Source: DATKZH01 sp964475955
GTDB taxonomy: Bacteria; Planctomycetota; Planctomycetia; Pirellulales; Thermoguttaceae
Reading direction: 5' to 3'
Length of the DNA stretch: 23,825 bases
Assembly: GCA_964475955.1 (NCBI GenBank)
Contig: CAYYZY010000124.1
Span: 1-23,825, forward strand
Position 1 is the first letter of the stretch. Each line of letters opens with the position of its first letter. Under the pieces are notes generated by a model. It saw only the letters and a list, made by a program, of their open reading frames with translations. It did no database searches and had not been told where the DNA came from. Made by a program: the position numbers and the translations under genes. Positions 8,007-14,723 of the stretch are shown piece after piece.

Positions 8007-8035
8007 TAGACAGGGCGGGGGTACGCAAGTAGAAT
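8007..8035 (+). promoter_or_regulatory. Sigma-70-type promoter of the VapC module
   Basis: TAGACA at 8007-8012 and TAGAAT at 8030-8035, separated by 17 bp. Each hexamer matches consensus at five of six positions. It lies about 67 bp upstream of the antitoxin ATG and downstream of the family B repeat, so the toxin-antitoxin pair carries its own promoter. Confidence 0.55.
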
Positions 8036-8102
8036 CGAAATGGATGTTCCGGTTCGCCTCAACCGCGGGCCGGAATCGACGCATTCGCGGGAGCAAGCAG
8101 GT

Positions 8103-8315
8103 ATGGCAACTGTGGAAGAACGCTTGTCGGCCCTGGAATTGGAGGTCCGGGCGGTGAAACGTCAGCTCGCGGAGACGCGGAGTCCTCGCGCCTGGCTCGA
8201 CGAAGTTGCCGGCTCCATGGACCACTGGCCCGAATTCGAAGAAGTGCTGCGGCTGGGCCGCGAGTTTCGGCAATCGACACCGGATGTTTCGGGCACCGCG
8301 GGCGACGGAGGCTGA
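8103..8315 (+). CDS. Small coiled-coil protein, probable VapC-partner antitoxin
   Basis: Protein of 70 aa starting at ATG 8103 with GGGAG about 8-12 nt upstream. The N-terminal third has heptad-like leucine and valine spacing (EERLSALELEVRAVKRQL), a short coiled coil. The C-terminal half has a WLDEVAGSMDHWPEFEEVLRLGREFR segment that resembles small hypothetical proteins found upstream of PIN toxins in cyanobacteria and planctomycetes (from memory, unsearched). No ribbon-helix-helix, AbrB or helix-turn-helix DNA-binding motif is visible, unlike classical VapB. The stop TGA lies 2 bp before the toxin GTG, so the two are co-translated. Role as an antitoxin is inferred from position and size. Confidence 0.7.
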   Translation: MATVEERLSALELEVRAVKRQLAETRSPRAWLDEVAGSMDHWPEFEEVLRLGREFRQSTPDVSGTAGDGG

Positions 8316-8317
8316 AG

Positions 8318-8758
8318 GTGTTCCTCCTCGATACCGATCACCTCGGAATCGTGCAACGACAATCATGCCCGGAGCATGCGACCTTGACGAAACGCATGCG
8401 AGAGCATCCTCTCGACAGCTTCTTCGTCAGCATCGTGAGCTTCCAGGAGCAGGTTTGCGGCTGGAACGCCTATATCCGACGTGCTCGGGCAGTGGAGGGG
8501 GTGGTTCGGGGCTACGCGATGTTTCAGCAGCTCCTGGGCGACTTCGCCAGGATGAACGTAGTGCCCTTCGACGCCCGGGCCGCCGAGGCTTTCGCGGAAT
8601 TGCGCAGCTCGGGCATCCGGGTTGGCACGATGGATTTGCGGATCGGTTCGATCGCCTTGGTCCGAGGGCTGACGCTCCTAACGAGAAACACCGTTGACTT
8701 TGAACGTATTCCCGGACTGCGTCTTGAAGACTGGACGGTACCGGTCAGCCCGACGTGA
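8318..8758 (+). CDS. vapC: PIN-domain ribonuclease toxin, VapC family
   Basis: PIN-fold endoribonuclease of 146 aa, expected to cut RNA with Mg2+ or Mn2+ bound by conserved acids. Visible residues are D5 (with D7) in LLDTDHL, E44 in SFQEQV, D106 in GTMDLRIG and D127 in RNTVDFERIPGLRLEDW, the usual order for VapC. The start is GTG at 8318, preceded by GAAGG and only 2 bp after the upstream stop. It forms a two-gene operon with the coiled-coil protein. Length is normal and all expected acidic positions are present, so it is probably functional. The module is bracketed by 67-bp direct repeats, which suggests it could be an acquired or duplicated block. Confidence 0.88.
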   Translation: MFLLDTDHLGIVQRQSCPEHATLTKRMREHPLDSFFVSIVSFQEQVCGWNAYIRRARAVEGVVRGYAMFQQLLGDFARMNVVPFDARAAEAFAELRSSGIRVGTMDLRIGSIALVRGLTLLTRNTVDFERIPGLRLEDWTVPVSPT

Positions 8759-8813
8759 ACTCCCCCGCGCGTGGCACCGACGAATTTGCGCAACGTGCTT
8801 GGCGAATTCGTTG

Positions 8814-8880
8814 GACGATTTCCCGAACGAGTCCTCGGGAGTGGCAAGCCGGAGTCCGGAAAATCGTCGGGGCTGCCCGG
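8814..8880 (+). repeat. Palindromic 67-bp element, family B copy 2 (right of VapC module)
   Basis: Direct repeat of 7918-7984 at 57 of 67 positions. The arms pair better here: GACGATTTCCCGA on the left against CCGGAAAATCGTC on the right (stem-loop 8814-8868). It begins 56 bp after the toxin stop codon. A canonical integron attC GTTRRRY core was looked for and not seen. Confidence 0.8.
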
Positions 8881-8930
8881 TACTGTGCGAGTGCAGCGGT
8901 TGTCTTTCGGCCGGTTCCAAGAAAAGTAAA

Positions 8931-8965
8931 GGCCGCCGCGAAACCCGGGTGGGAACACGGCGGCC
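8931..8965. terminator. Stable GC hairpin downstream of the VapC module
   Basis: Perfect 8-bp stem GGCCGCCG/CGGCGGCC around a 19-nt loop. It could end transcription from the toxin operon, but there is no T-tract and it lies about 170 bp after the stop, so it may be another palindromic repeat. Confidence 0.3.
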
Positions 8966-9364
8966 GTAGAACCAAACCTCCCGCGAATTGCGACCGGATG
9001 CGTCGCTGCGAGACGAGCGAGGGCCCGGCGTGCTTTCGCACAAGCCTTGGGTGGCCCCGGCTCACGCCATAGGGTTGGCACCTCCGTCGGAATAAAAAAC
9101 GGGAGGCTCGATTCTTAACCGTTCTCGTTATGCAACACGTATCGGCAACTTGCCGCCCGCCTCCGCACACGAATCGCGGCGTTTCCACATCGAATCAGGC
9201 GAACGGCCACCCCTTCCCACCGCAACCAAATTCTACCTCGTGCGGCGGGCGCAGCCAGACGCATTTTCTGGGCCAAACCGGGCGCCCGGTTCCCGGAATC
9301 GGCGGCCTCGCGGCCGTAACTCGAAACGACCGGCGGGTTTAGGCATAGCGGCTCGTCGCTCGGG

Positions 9365-10357
9365 CTAGTCCTTCTTTTTGAGCCAGATATTTCGATACTG
9401 CACGTGACAGCCGTGCCCCTGCAACATCAGGGCGCGCGGTCCCGGACCTTCCGGCTTTCCGCCCGGCGTGTCGTGGGGAAGCACGAGGTCGTCGTGGATG
9501 ACCTGCCCGTTGTGGCGGACCGTCATCTGGGCTTTGGCGACGCGTTCGCTCTGCTCGTTGAACTTGGGGGCCGTGAAGTCGACGTCGTACGTCTGCCAGA
9601 CCATCGGGGGCAGACACATGTTCACGTCCGGCGCCTTGATCTTGTACAGCCCGCCGCACTCGTTGTCGCGCCCCTCCAGCCCGAACGAGTCGAGCACCTG
9701 GACCTCGTAGCAGTGGTGGATGTAAACGCCGCTGTTCGAGCGGCCCTGTCCGCGGGCCGTGGGCATCCAGGTCAGCCGGAATTCGAGATGGAGTTCGTAG
9801 CTGTTGAACTCGGCCTTCGAAACGGTGCCGGAAAGGAGGGTGTTCTCGTCGGTCATCTTCCCGTCGGGGAAGTATTCGAGGCCGGTCCCGTCGAACAGCA
9901 CCACAGCGTCCTTCGGCGGTTTGGCCCCGAGCGTGGGGCTCTTGCGCTCGACGCGCTCGAGTTTCGCCTTGCGGTCGCCTTTCGGACCGACGAGATTCAG
10001 CTTCCCGTCGACGAGCACGCCTTCGACCCCCTCGCCCCGGACGACGACCGCTTCGCCGTCGCGCTTCGCCTCGGCGCGGAGCACCGGATCGCCCCGTCTC
10101 CATCCCTCGCCCGGCAAGCCGCCGGCCTGCACCACGACCTCGAACTGCCCGTCACCCCGCGCGATCACCTGGGCGCCGACTTTTCCCTCCGCCTCCCCGA
10201 ACAGCCCCCCCCGCCCTAGGTACTCGCCTTGGACGGCGAAGTCGGGATCGGCCTTGGCCTGCTCCAGCTTGATCACTTCCTTGTGGGCCGCACAGAGCGT
10301 GGTGGCCATCGCGGCGAGCAGGACCGCGCCGAGCATCCATCGTGACGTCTGTACCAT
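9365..10357 (-). CDS. Secreted DUF1080 (3-keto-disaccharide hydrolase-like) protein
   Basis: Exported protein of 330 aa. The ATG at 10357 follows GGGAG by about 9 nt and opens a signal peptide (hydrophobic about 8-22, cleavage near LCAAH at 21-25). Residues about 30-140 form a beta-rich N-terminal region seen in a planctomycete subset of the family. The C-terminal DUF1080 domain (about 150-327) shows the hallmark SNSGVYI at 207-213, EVQVLDS at 218-224 and a closing YRNIWLK at 321-327. Such domains are lectin-like jelly rolls; some have been linked to 3-keto-glycoside hydrolysis, often near Gfo/Idh/MocA oxidoreductases. It is transcribed in the same direction as the upstream FGE-like/propeller gene but has its own promoter and is separated from it by a repeat. 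Confidence 0.9.
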   Translation of the reverse strand: MVQTSRWMLGAVLLAAMATTLCAAHKEVIKLEQAKADPDFAVQGEYLGRGGLFGEAEGKVGAQVIARGDGQFEVVVQAGGLPGEGWRRGDPVLRAEAKRDGEAVVVRGEGVEGVLVDGKLNLVGPKGDRKAKLERVERKSPTLGAKPPKDAVVLFDGTGLEYFPDGKMTDENTLLSGTVSKAEFNSYELHLEFRLTWMPTARGQGRSNSGVYIHHCYEVQVLDSFGLEGRDNECGGLYKIKAPDVNMCLPPMVWQTYDVDFTAPKFNEQSERVAKAQMTVRHNGQVIHDDLVLPHDTPGGKPEGPGPRALMLQGHGCHVQYRNIWLKKKD

Positions 10358-10433
10358 GGTCGTCGTCTCCCTTGCTGGTGACAGCCCCCCGCTGATGGGC
10401 GACGCGGCACCCCCGCGCGCCGCCGGTCCTTCG

Positions 10434-10463
10434 ATTATAGATCCGGCCGCGCACCCCGCACAA
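10434..10463 (-). promoter_or_regulatory. Sigma-70-type promoter of the DUF1080 gene
   Basis: On the minus strand, TTGTGC (10463-10458), an 18-bp spacer and a perfect TATAAT (10439-10434). The ATG lies about 77 bp downstream. The AT-rich box stands out in GC-rich surroundings. Confidence 0.55.
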
Positions 10464-10500
10464 CGTTTCTCCAGGCGGCCTACGGCCCGGCGAGCCCGTC

Positions 10501-10595
10501 GTGGGGCGCGTTTCCGACGTGCCGGTGGGGCCCGATTCCAACGTGCCGTTGGGGCCCGATTCCATCGTGCCGGGCACATTGGAAACGTGCCCCAC
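10501..10595. repeat. Inverted-repeat element with internal 24-bp tandem units, family C
   Basis: A 95-bp element whose ends are 23-bp inverted repeats with three mismatches (left end GTGGGGCGCGTTTCC; right end reversed GTGGGGCACGTTTCC). Between them lie two tandem 24-bp units at 10517-10540 and 10541-10564 that differ at one base, followed by a partial third. It sits between the stop of the FGE-like/propeller gene (10614) and the DUF1080 promoter. Confidence 0.8.
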
Positions 10596-10613
10596 CTGTT
10601 GACTCCGCGATCC

Positions 10614-12647
10614 TCACGGCTCCTCGGAGGGAGGCAACGCCGGGGCGGGCGTCTTGAGCCAGGCCAGGTTGAAGGCGTAGTGCTGCTTGCTGGTGATGAG
10701 CTGGATGACGCCGTCGGGCGTCTGGCAGACCGACAGGTATCCCCGCGGCTCCGCCGAGCTGGCGCTCATGGTGAATCGCCCCGTGTTTCCGCCCCCGTCG
10801 ACCTCGCGCGGGGGGCCGCCGTCGGTGATGGGGCGGCAGATCGACCACGTGCGGCCCTCGTCGTGCGAGAGGGCCGCAAACAACCCGGAGACGGGCCGCT
10901 CGCGCCCCGAGGCGTCGGTGATCGTGATCCGCTTGGCGAACGAGGCGAAGAAGATCGGCCCCTCCTGGAGCCGGAGCAGGGCCAGGCGCTGGCCTCCGCC
11001 GATGGGCGGGAACGGGCTCGGCCCGTACGTCCACGACCGGCCCAGGTCGGAGGAAAGGCTCATCGGCATGTGGCCGTCGATCGTGTCGCCCCGCCCGAAG
11101 GCCATCAAACGCCCGTCGGCAAGCTGGACGATGCCCGCGTGGATCCCGGCGATCCAGGCCCCGCGCCCGCCGCTTTGGAAGTCGGGCTGCGGCTTGCCTT
11201 CGCCCGGGTCGACCCAGGTCTTGCCGCCGTCGGCGCTTAAGAGGACGGCCGTGCCGCCGTGGCCGCCGGTGACCGCGTCGCACGGCACCACGATCACGCC
11301 CTCCCGCATGCGGAAGACCGACTCGACCGGCATGTGGTGCAGCCCGTGCTCCGGCATGATCAGCCGGGCCTTCGACCAGGTGGCGCCGCTGTCGGTCGAC
11401 GTCCGCATGACGGTGGCGGGGCTTCCCCAGGTGGCCGCGGCCGAAAGCGCGTTGATGTGGTAGATCGTCCCCTCGCCGTCGTTCCACATGGCCGGGGCGT
11501 GGTCGTTGCGGTCGGGCGCGTCCCAGAAGGGCGAGGCCGGCTCCCATTCCTCCCGGCCGTATCGCAGCCGGCTGGCCGCGATGGCCAGCTCGCGCCCCGG
11601 CTCCCGGAGGCACGTGTACCAGATCGCCAGCAGGTCGCCGTTGGGGCATTCGACCAGGGCCGGGTCGTGGTTGTGCCGCGAAAAGAGCGGGCCGTTCGAG
11701 CCCGGCGGGATCTTCACGTACTCGCGCGGGCCCTTGAAGTACGGCTTGTCGGGGTCGGGGCCGCGTTCCAGGTCGGGCGGAACCCGCTGGCTCACGTCTT
11801 GTTGATTCCGCGGAAGCGGCGGCACGGGGAGCGGGAGCGTGCCGGGCATCGGGGCGAGGACCACCCGGAACCCGATCAGCCAGCTCTTGTCGGCAGGCAG
11901 CGTGCCCAGCCGGTTGGCCGATCGCAGGTAGCGAAGCTCGGTCGAATGGCTGCCGCCCCGGCTCACGCGGAAGTCGCCGTCGGCGCGGCCCACGGGGTCG
12001 GTCTGATCGCCGTCGACGTACGGCCCGTACCAGTCGTGGCACCACTCCTCCACGTTCCCGTACATGTCGTAAAGGCCCCAGGGATTGGGTGGGGGCTTGC
12101 CCACGGTGAGCGTGACCGGTTCGTCCTTGCCCCGATCGGAGCCGGGCAACCAGCTCTCGGTGACGTTCTTGTGAAACGCCTCGGGCAACTCATCGCCCGT
12201 GTGAAAGGCACTCGTCGTGCCCGCGCGACAGGCGTACTCCCATTCGGCCTCCGTGGGCAGGCGATAGGGCAGCCCCTCCTTCTTCGAGAGCCACCGGCAG
12301 AAGCGGGCGGCGTCGTGCCAGGAGACGAAGACGACGGCCTCGTCGTCGTTCCGGGAGAAGCCGAGCTTGCCGCGGAGCTTGCGATGCTCGGGGTCGAACG
12401 CCTCGTAATGCGCGTTGGTTACCTCGGTCCGACCCATGTAGAACGGCCTGGTGAGCGTCACCCGGTGCACGGGGCGCTCGTCGAAATCGCCGCCCTTCGG
12501 GCTCCCCATTAGGAAACTGCCCGGCTCGATTCGGGCTAGCTTCATCTCCAGCGAGTTGACGTGCGAGGGGCCGGCAGGCATCTCGGCAGGCATGGCCGCG
12601 GGAGCGGCACAAACGACGATCCATACGAACAGCGTCCAACGTTTCAT
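10614..12647 (-). CDS. FGE-like domain fused to an Asp-box propeller, secreted
   Basis: Exported two-domain protein of 677 aa. The ATG at 12647 has GGAGGATCG upstream and starts a signal peptide (hydrophobic about 5-20). Residues about 35-265 are a formylglycine-generating-enzyme/SUMF1-like domain: PGSFLMGS at 42-49, TEVTNAHY at 74-81, LPTEAEWEYACRAGT at 130-144, MYGNVEEWCHDWYG at 195-208, SRGGSH at 229-234 and IGFRVV at 258-263. The cysteines that true FGEs carry just after the RGGS motif are absent (the segment reads TELRYLRSANR), so sulfatase activation is unlikely. A proline-rich linker (about 265-300) leads to a sialidase-fold propeller (about 305-665) with Asp boxes at 417-424, 471-478, 532-539 and 594-601. 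The combined architecture is unusual. It is transcribed towards the DUF1080 gene. Confidence 0.88.
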   Translation of the reverse strand: MKRWTLFVWIVVCAAPAAMPAEMPAGPSHVNSLEMKLARIEPGSFLMGSPKGGDFDERPVHRVTLTRPFYMGRTEVTNAHYEAFDPEHRKLRGKLGFSRNDDEAVVFVSWHDAARFCRWLSKKEGLPYRLPTEAEWEYACRAGTTSAFHTGDELPEAFHKNVTESWLPGSDRGKDEPVTLTVGKPPPNPWGLYDMYGNVEEWCHDWYGPYVDGDQTDPVGRADGDFRVSRGGSHSTELRYLRSANRLGTLPADKSWLIGFRVVLAPMPGTLPLPVPPLPRNQQDVSQRVPPDLERGPDPDKPYFKGPREYVKIPPGSNGPLFSRHNHDPALVECPNGDLLAIWYTCLREPGRELAIAASRLRYGREEWEPASPFWDAPDRNDHAPAMWNDGEGTIYHINALSAAATWGSPATVMRTSTDSGATWSKARLIMPEHGLHHMPVESVFRMREGVIVVPCDAVTGGHGGTAVLLSADGGKTWVDPGEGKPQPDFQSGGRGAWIAGIHAGIVQLADGRLMAFGRGDTIDGHMPMSLSSDLGRSWTYGPSPFPPIGGGQRLALLRLQEGPIFFASFAKRITITDASGRERPVSGLFAALSHDEGRTWSICRPITDGGPPREVDGGGNTGRFTMSASSAEPRGYLSVCQTPDGVIQLITSKQHYAFNLAWLKTPAPALPPSEEP

Positions 12648-12708
12648 GGGGGCGATCCTCCGGTTCGGGCGGCACGCGGCGGCCGCGTTATGCTGGTTGC
12701 GGATCGCC

Positions 12709-12738
12709 ATTATAGGTGCCGGTCGCGAGGAGCCGCAA
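12709..12738 (-). promoter_or_regulatory. Candidate promoter of the FGE-propeller gene
   Basis: Minus strand TTGCGG (12738-12733), 18-bp spacer, perfect TATAAT (12714-12709), about 61 bp before the ATG at 12647. Confidence 0.45.
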
Positions 12739-12759
12739 CGCGCCGTGCGAGCGGCCGGC

Positions 12760-12788
12760 TTGCGTCTTTTGCCGATTCGCACTATGTT
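12760..12788 (+). promoter_or_regulatory. Candidate promoter of the PQQ-like propeller gene
   Basis: TTGCGT at 12760-12765 and TATGTT at 12783-12788 with 17 bp between them. This would give a leader of about 155 nt containing the family D hairpin. Confidence 0.35.
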
Positions 12789-12898
12789 GCGCTGGGAGCA
12801 ACGGACTCGAGCCCGGGGAGGTCTTCCGTGACGACTAGATCACCGCGCGCGATTTCCCGGCGCGCCCCCTCGCGCTGCGAGGAACGGCCTCGGGGGCG

Positions 12899-12948
12899 CT
12901 GCGGAATCCTCGCGACGGCGGAACGCCGCGGAGGGCGTTCCCTACAGT
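12899..12948 (-). repeat. Hairpin repeat, family D copy 1 (abuts a start codon)
   Basis: Read on the minus strand this begins ACTGTAGGGAACGCCCTCCG and matches the plus strand at 18386-18435 at 41 of the first 46 positions. It contains a perfect hairpin GGAACGCC/GGCGTTCC (12920-12927 and 12934-12941). Its outer end is 2 bp from the ATG at 12951, so it occupies the place where a ribosome site would be expected. Confidence 0.75.
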
Positions 12949-12950
12949 GG

Positions 12951-14321
12951 ATGTCAGCGAATCGCGCACGGTCATCTGGCTGCCGCCCTGCGACGATCGG
13001 CCGGTTTTCGCTCTGCGCGCTGGTCGCCGTGTCGTTGTCTCTCGTCGCGGCGGCCGGCGCCGCCCGCGCCGCCGATTGGCCGTGCTGGCGAGGCCCCTAT
13101 CGCGACGGCATCTGCCGGGAGACCGGGCTGTTGAAGGTGTGGCCGGAAGGGGGCCCCAAGCTCTTGTGGAAGATGCGCGAGTTGGGCGAAGGGTTCAGCG
13201 GGCCGGCCATCGAAGGGAACATGCTCTACACCATGGGCCAGCGGAACGGCATGGAGTGGGTCATCGCGGTCGATTGCGCGCACGGGGGGCAGGTGATTTG
13301 GGCCTTCCCGGTCGGCCCCATCCGCCACGAGGGGGGCGGCCAGCCGGGCCCCCGCTCCACGCCCGCGGTGTATCGCGGTAAGGTATACGCCCTGGGCCTG
13401 AACGGCGACCTGGTGTGCGTCGACGCGATGAGCGGCGCCGGCGTGTGGCGGCGCAACCTCGTCTTCGAGTTCGGCGGCCGCGTCCCCCGCTACGGCTATT
13501 CGGAGTCGGTGCTTGTCGACGGGCGATGGGTCGTGTGTACGCCGGGCGGCCCGCAGTGCACGATGCTCGCGCTGTGGCGCGTCAACGGCGAGAAGGTCTG
13601 GGCGTGCCCGGCCGGCGACGGTGCGGCGTACTCGTCGATCGTCAAGGCGTCGATCGGCCGCGTGCACCAGTACGTGCAGTTCACCGACACGGGCGTGATC
13701 GGCGTCCAGGTGCGCGGCGGCAGGCTCCTGTGGCGCTACGAGAAGCCCTCCAACGACACGGCCAACTGCGCGACGCCGCTCTGGCTCGGCCAAACCGTGT
13801 TCGCCTCCAGCGGCTACGGCGCCGGCGGCGGACTGGTCCACCCGAAACTGACGCCCCAGGGCGAGTTCGTCCCCGAGGAGATCTACTTCACCGACAAAAT
13901 GCAAAATCACCACGGCGGCCTGATCGGCTGGGACTGGCACATTTACGGGTGCAGCAACCCGGACGTGCTCACGTGCATGGACTGGAAGACGGGCGAGGTG
14001 AAGTGGACCGACGAGAGCTGCGGCAAGTGCTCGCTTTTGTTCGCCGACGGCATGCTCATCGCCCGGAGCGAGAAGGGGCTGGTCAGCCTCGTCGAGGCGA
14101 CGCCGGAAGGGTTCCGTCTGCGGGGCCGGTTCATGCAGCCCGAGCGCACGCGCCGCGCGAGCTGGCCCCACCCGGTCGTCTCCGGGGGGCGCCTCTTCCT
14201 CCGCGACCAGCACCTGCTCCTCTGCTACGACCTGCGCGAGGGCTCCCTCGACGAGCCGGAGGAGGACGAAGAGGAAAAGGACCGCAGGCGCCGCCCGCGC
14301 ACGCGCCGGCGAGGGGACTGA
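12951..14321 (+). CDS. Secreted PQQ-like beta-propeller repeat protein
   Basis: Exported protein of 456 aa with a signal anchor or signal peptide (hydrophobic about 19-38, cleavage near ARAAD at 38-42). The mature start DWPCWRGPYRDGIC (42-55) followed by WP.GGPKLLWK is typical of planctomycete PQQ-binding-like outer-membrane or periplasmic proteins. Blade repeats are visible as VYALGLNGDLVCVDAMSG.GVWRRN (145-169), MLALW.VNGEKVWA (205-218), LTCMDWKTGEVKWTD (340-354) and a final LLLCYDLREG (422-431). These domains are usually scaffolds or electron-transfer-like; no cofactor residues can be assigned. The C-terminus has a run of Glu/Asp followed by Arg (about 433-456), an unstructured charged tail. 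The start at 12951 is uncertain because repeat D fills the upstream bases; GTG codons downstream would shorten the n-region. Confidence 0.83.
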   Translation: MSANRARSSGCRPATIGRFSLCALVAVSLSLVAAAGAARAADWPCWRGPYRDGICRETGLLKVWPEGGPKLLWKMRELGEGFSGPAIEGNMLYTMGQRNGMEWVIAVDCAHGGQVIWAFPVGPIRHEGGGQPGPRSTPAVYRGKVYALGLNGDLVCVDAMSGAGVWRRNLVFEFGGRVPRYGYSESVLVDGRWVVCTPGGPQCTMLALWRVNGEKVWACPAGDGAAYSSIVKASIGRVHQYVQFTDTGVIGVQVRGGRLLWRYEKPSNDTANCATPLWLGQTVFASSGYGAGGGLVHPKLTPQGEFVPEEIYFTDKMQNHHGGLIGWDWHIYGCSNPDVLTCMDWKTGEVKWTDESCGKCSLLFADGMLIARSEKGLVSLVEATPEGFRLRGRFMQPERTRRASWPHPVVSGGRLFLRDQHLLLCYDLREGSLDEPEEDEEEKDRRRRPRTRRRGD

Positions 14322-14379
14322 GCCGGGGGGCCGCGCCCGCGCTCGTCGTCGGCGCGTTCTGCGGCTCCCAGGGAAGACG

Positions 14380-14446
14380 GGGTCAGCTCTCGATTCTTCA
14401 CGTTTGCGGAGGCGGGACGAAGGAGTCAATTGTCAAGAGTTGACCC
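14380..14446. repeat. Inverted-repeat element ending in GGGTCA/TGACCC, family E
   Basis: A 67-bp element whose ends form an imperfect inverted repeat: GGGTCAGCTCTCGA on the left and, reversed, GGGTCAACTCTTGA on the right (two mismatches in 14). It sits 58 bp after the stop of the PQQ-like gene. Only one copy is in the window. Confidence 0.6.
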
Positions 14447-14640
14447 TGTTTCCGCCGTTAGCCCCCGTTTCCGTTTCCCAGTGGTTACGAAAGGCTTTCA
14501 GTCGAATCGGGCCGAGCCGAATCCAAGGGAGTTGAATAGGTCTTCCGGGGGGCGGGTCTGGTTCCACCGGGTCGACCTGAGGCAGGTGACATGATACCTC
14601 CCGTAAGAGTTATTTTCTGGCGGAATATGCAACACATATA

Positions 14641-14680
14641 CAACGAAACGCCTTGATTCGGCGTCCGGTCGTTGTATAAT
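14641..14680 (+). promoter_or_regulatory. Promoter and likely operator of the RelE/XRE module
   Basis: TTGATT at 14653-14658, a 16-bp spacer and a perfect TATAAT at 14675-14680. An interrupted palindrome covers the -35 region and spacer: CAACGA (14641-14646) pairs with TCGTTG (14669-14674) and ACGCC (14648-14652) with GGCGT (14660-14664). It touches the -10 box, the expected place for autorepression by the XRE antitoxin. Confidence 0.6.
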
Positions 14681-14723
14681 ATTCAAGGTGGTGCCATGTG
14701 CGATCGATCACGGAGAATGCGGG

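Larger units (their letters stand above)
8759..9364. other. Gene-free intergenic region with several palindromes
   Basis: About 600 bp with no supported gene. It holds an imperfect hairpin at about 8777-8815 (GACGAATT versus CGAATTCGTTGG), the family B copy at 8814-8880, a perfect stem GGCCGCCG/CGGCGGCC at 8931-8965, a GTGC-TTTC-GCAC hairpin near 9031-9042, and a 14-bp perfect palindrome ACCGGGCGCCCGGT at 9277-9290. Short ORFs from 9130 to 9368 have no ribosome site or coding character. Confidence 0.55.
12648..12950. other. Divergent promoter region between FGE-propeller and PQQ-like genes
   Basis: A 303-bp divergent spacer. For the minus gene it has TATAAT at 12714-12709 with TTGCGG 18 bp upstream (12738-12733). 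For the plus gene it has TTGCGT at 12760-12765 and TATGTT at 12783-12788 (17-bp spacer). A family D repeat occupies 12899-12948, right up to the start codon of the plus gene. No gene is supported here. Confidence 0.45.
14322..14723. other. Intergenic region: palindromic element plus TA promoter/operator
   Basis: About 400 bp. It contains the inverted-repeat element at 14380-14446, about 190 bp (14447-14640) in which no gene or repeat was seen, and then a promoter and palindrome at 14641-14680. GC content falls visibly after about 14450. Confidence 0.5.

Noticed and set aside
7918..8880. Integron attC sites around the VapC module
   Set aside because: The palindromes have the right size and position, but no GTTRRRY/RYYYAAC core pair was found and no integrase is in the window.
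9130..9368. Short plus-strand ORFs of 70-72 codons
   Set aside because: There is no ribosome site, the composition is low-complexity, and one runs into the opposite-strand DUF1080 stop. No protein-like features.
10614..12647. Calling the FGE-like protein a sulfatase-maturing enzyme
   Set aside because: The cysteines needed for formylglycine formation are missing and the protein is a secreted fusion with a propeller.
14498..14686. 62-codon minus-strand ORF upstream of the RelE-like gene
   Set aside because: It covers the promoter/operator of the toxin module on the other strand and has no recognisable motif.
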